Shown here: in pieces, positions 63,746 through 64,000 of the stretch | Layout: each line of letters opens with the position of its first letter | Position numbering within the stretch: the first letter of the stretch is position 1 | NCBI GenBank assembly: GCA_018881555.1 | Contig: JACAXG010000018.1 | Coordinates: 5,765,634 to 5,829,633 of the forward strand | Direction of reading: 5' to 3' | Origin: Amblyornis subalaris | Taxonomy: Eukaryota; Chordata; Aves; Passeriformes; Ptilonorhynchidae | Length of the DNA: 64,000 nucleotides | Program-made: the position numbers and the translations under genes | The notes under the pieces: generated by a model | Seen by the model: only the letters and a program-made list of their open reading frames with translations | Told to the model about the DNA's origin: nothing | Databases searched by the model: none

Positions 63746-64000
63746 TGTGCTGGTTCTGGGTGGGGTAGAGTTAATTTTCTTCCAGTGGCTGATATGGGGC
63801 TGTGTCTTGGATTTATAGAGACCACAGGGTTGATACAGAGATGTTTTTGACATTACTAAGCAGGGCTGACACAGAGCCAAGGCCTTTTCTGCTTTTTGTA
63901 TGGCCACAGTGGCAAGGAAACTGAGGGTACATGGGAGACTGGGAGGAGACACACTCGGGGCCCAAGTCGCAGTCAAGTGACCCAAACTGGCCAAAGGGAT
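63746..64000 (+). mobile_element. 5' part of an ERV LTR, cut by the window edge
   Basis: The element begins TGTGCTGGTTCTGGGTGGGG and continues with TAGAGTTAATTTTCTTCCAG, then a GTCAAGGCC-like block (CCAAGGCCTTTTCTGC) and GACCCAAACTGGCCAAAGGG at the very end. These correspond to the first 250 bp of the LTR family at 39.5 and 55.9 kb. The CAAGGCCTTTTCTGC variant suggests a different subfamily from the other two. The promoter, microsatellite and 3' end lie outside the window, so it cannot be said whether this is a solo LTR or the edge of a provirus. Confidence 0.75.

Noticed and set aside
1..64000. CRISPR array or other bacterial system
   Set aside because: There are no regularly spaced direct repeats with unique spacers, no dense bacterial-style genes and no ribosome-binding-site pattern. 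The repeats are vertebrate retroelements.

Overview
This 64 kb window looks like vertebrate nuclear DNA, most probably from a bird and perhaps a passerine. It is AT-rich, shows no operon-like gene packing, and its recognisable content is mobile-element fossils. The diagnostic evidence is three 3'-end fragments of CR1 LINEs (17.3, 47.3 and 57.8 kb) and several endogenous-retrovirus LTRs. Three LTR copies (39.5, 55.9 and 63.7 kb) belong to one family that I recall as widespread in songbird genomes. The lineage call rests on recognising repeats by eye, not on a database search.

No complete protein-coding gene is visible. The best host coding candidate is a possible terminal exon on the minus strand at 26,559-26,854. 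It has a strong splice-acceptor-like sequence, about 97 hydrophilic codons, a stop, and an AATAAA signal about 190 bp downstream. A second open stretch with coding-like composition lies at 24,016-24,276 (minus) and is much less certain. I could assign neither to a family. The window therefore reads as an intergenic desert or large intron, with at most the 3' end of one gene.

Layout. 0.9-2.3 kb: a solo LTR with a perfect 5-bp target-site duplication. 10.9-11.0 kb: complementary A/C-rich and T/G-rich simple repeats. 16.3 kb: a short LTR-like element. 17.3 kb: a CR1 with a large internal deletion. 19.3 kb: a possible LTR relic. 22.6-23.1 kb: a minus-strand solo LTR with a 4-bp target-site duplication. 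24-27 kb: the possible host exons. 27.7 kb: an old, frameshifted LINE reverse-transcriptase fragment that is not typical avian CR1. 32.2-32.7 kb: a GC-rich patch. 34.8 kb: a hairpin-like repeat relic. 38.7 kb: a tRNA-like SINE relic. 39.5-40.1 kb: a minus-strand LTR. 44.7 kb: a (CCAAA)n array. 47.3-48.1 kb: the best preserved CR1. 55.9-56.6 kb: a plus-strand LTR with a 191-bp (CTCCTT)n expansion. 57.8-58.4 kb: a diverged CR1. 63.7 kb to the end: a truncated LTR of the same family as 39.5 and 55.9 kb.

I found no CRISPR array, bacterial element, tRNA or rRNA gene, or intact retroviral coding region. The most useful items to follow up are the possible exon at 26.6-26.9 kb, the ancient reverse-transcriptase fossil at 27.7 kb, and the LTR family whose internal microsatellite differs between copies. 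About fifty isolated single N bases are scattered through the window and interrupt several elements.
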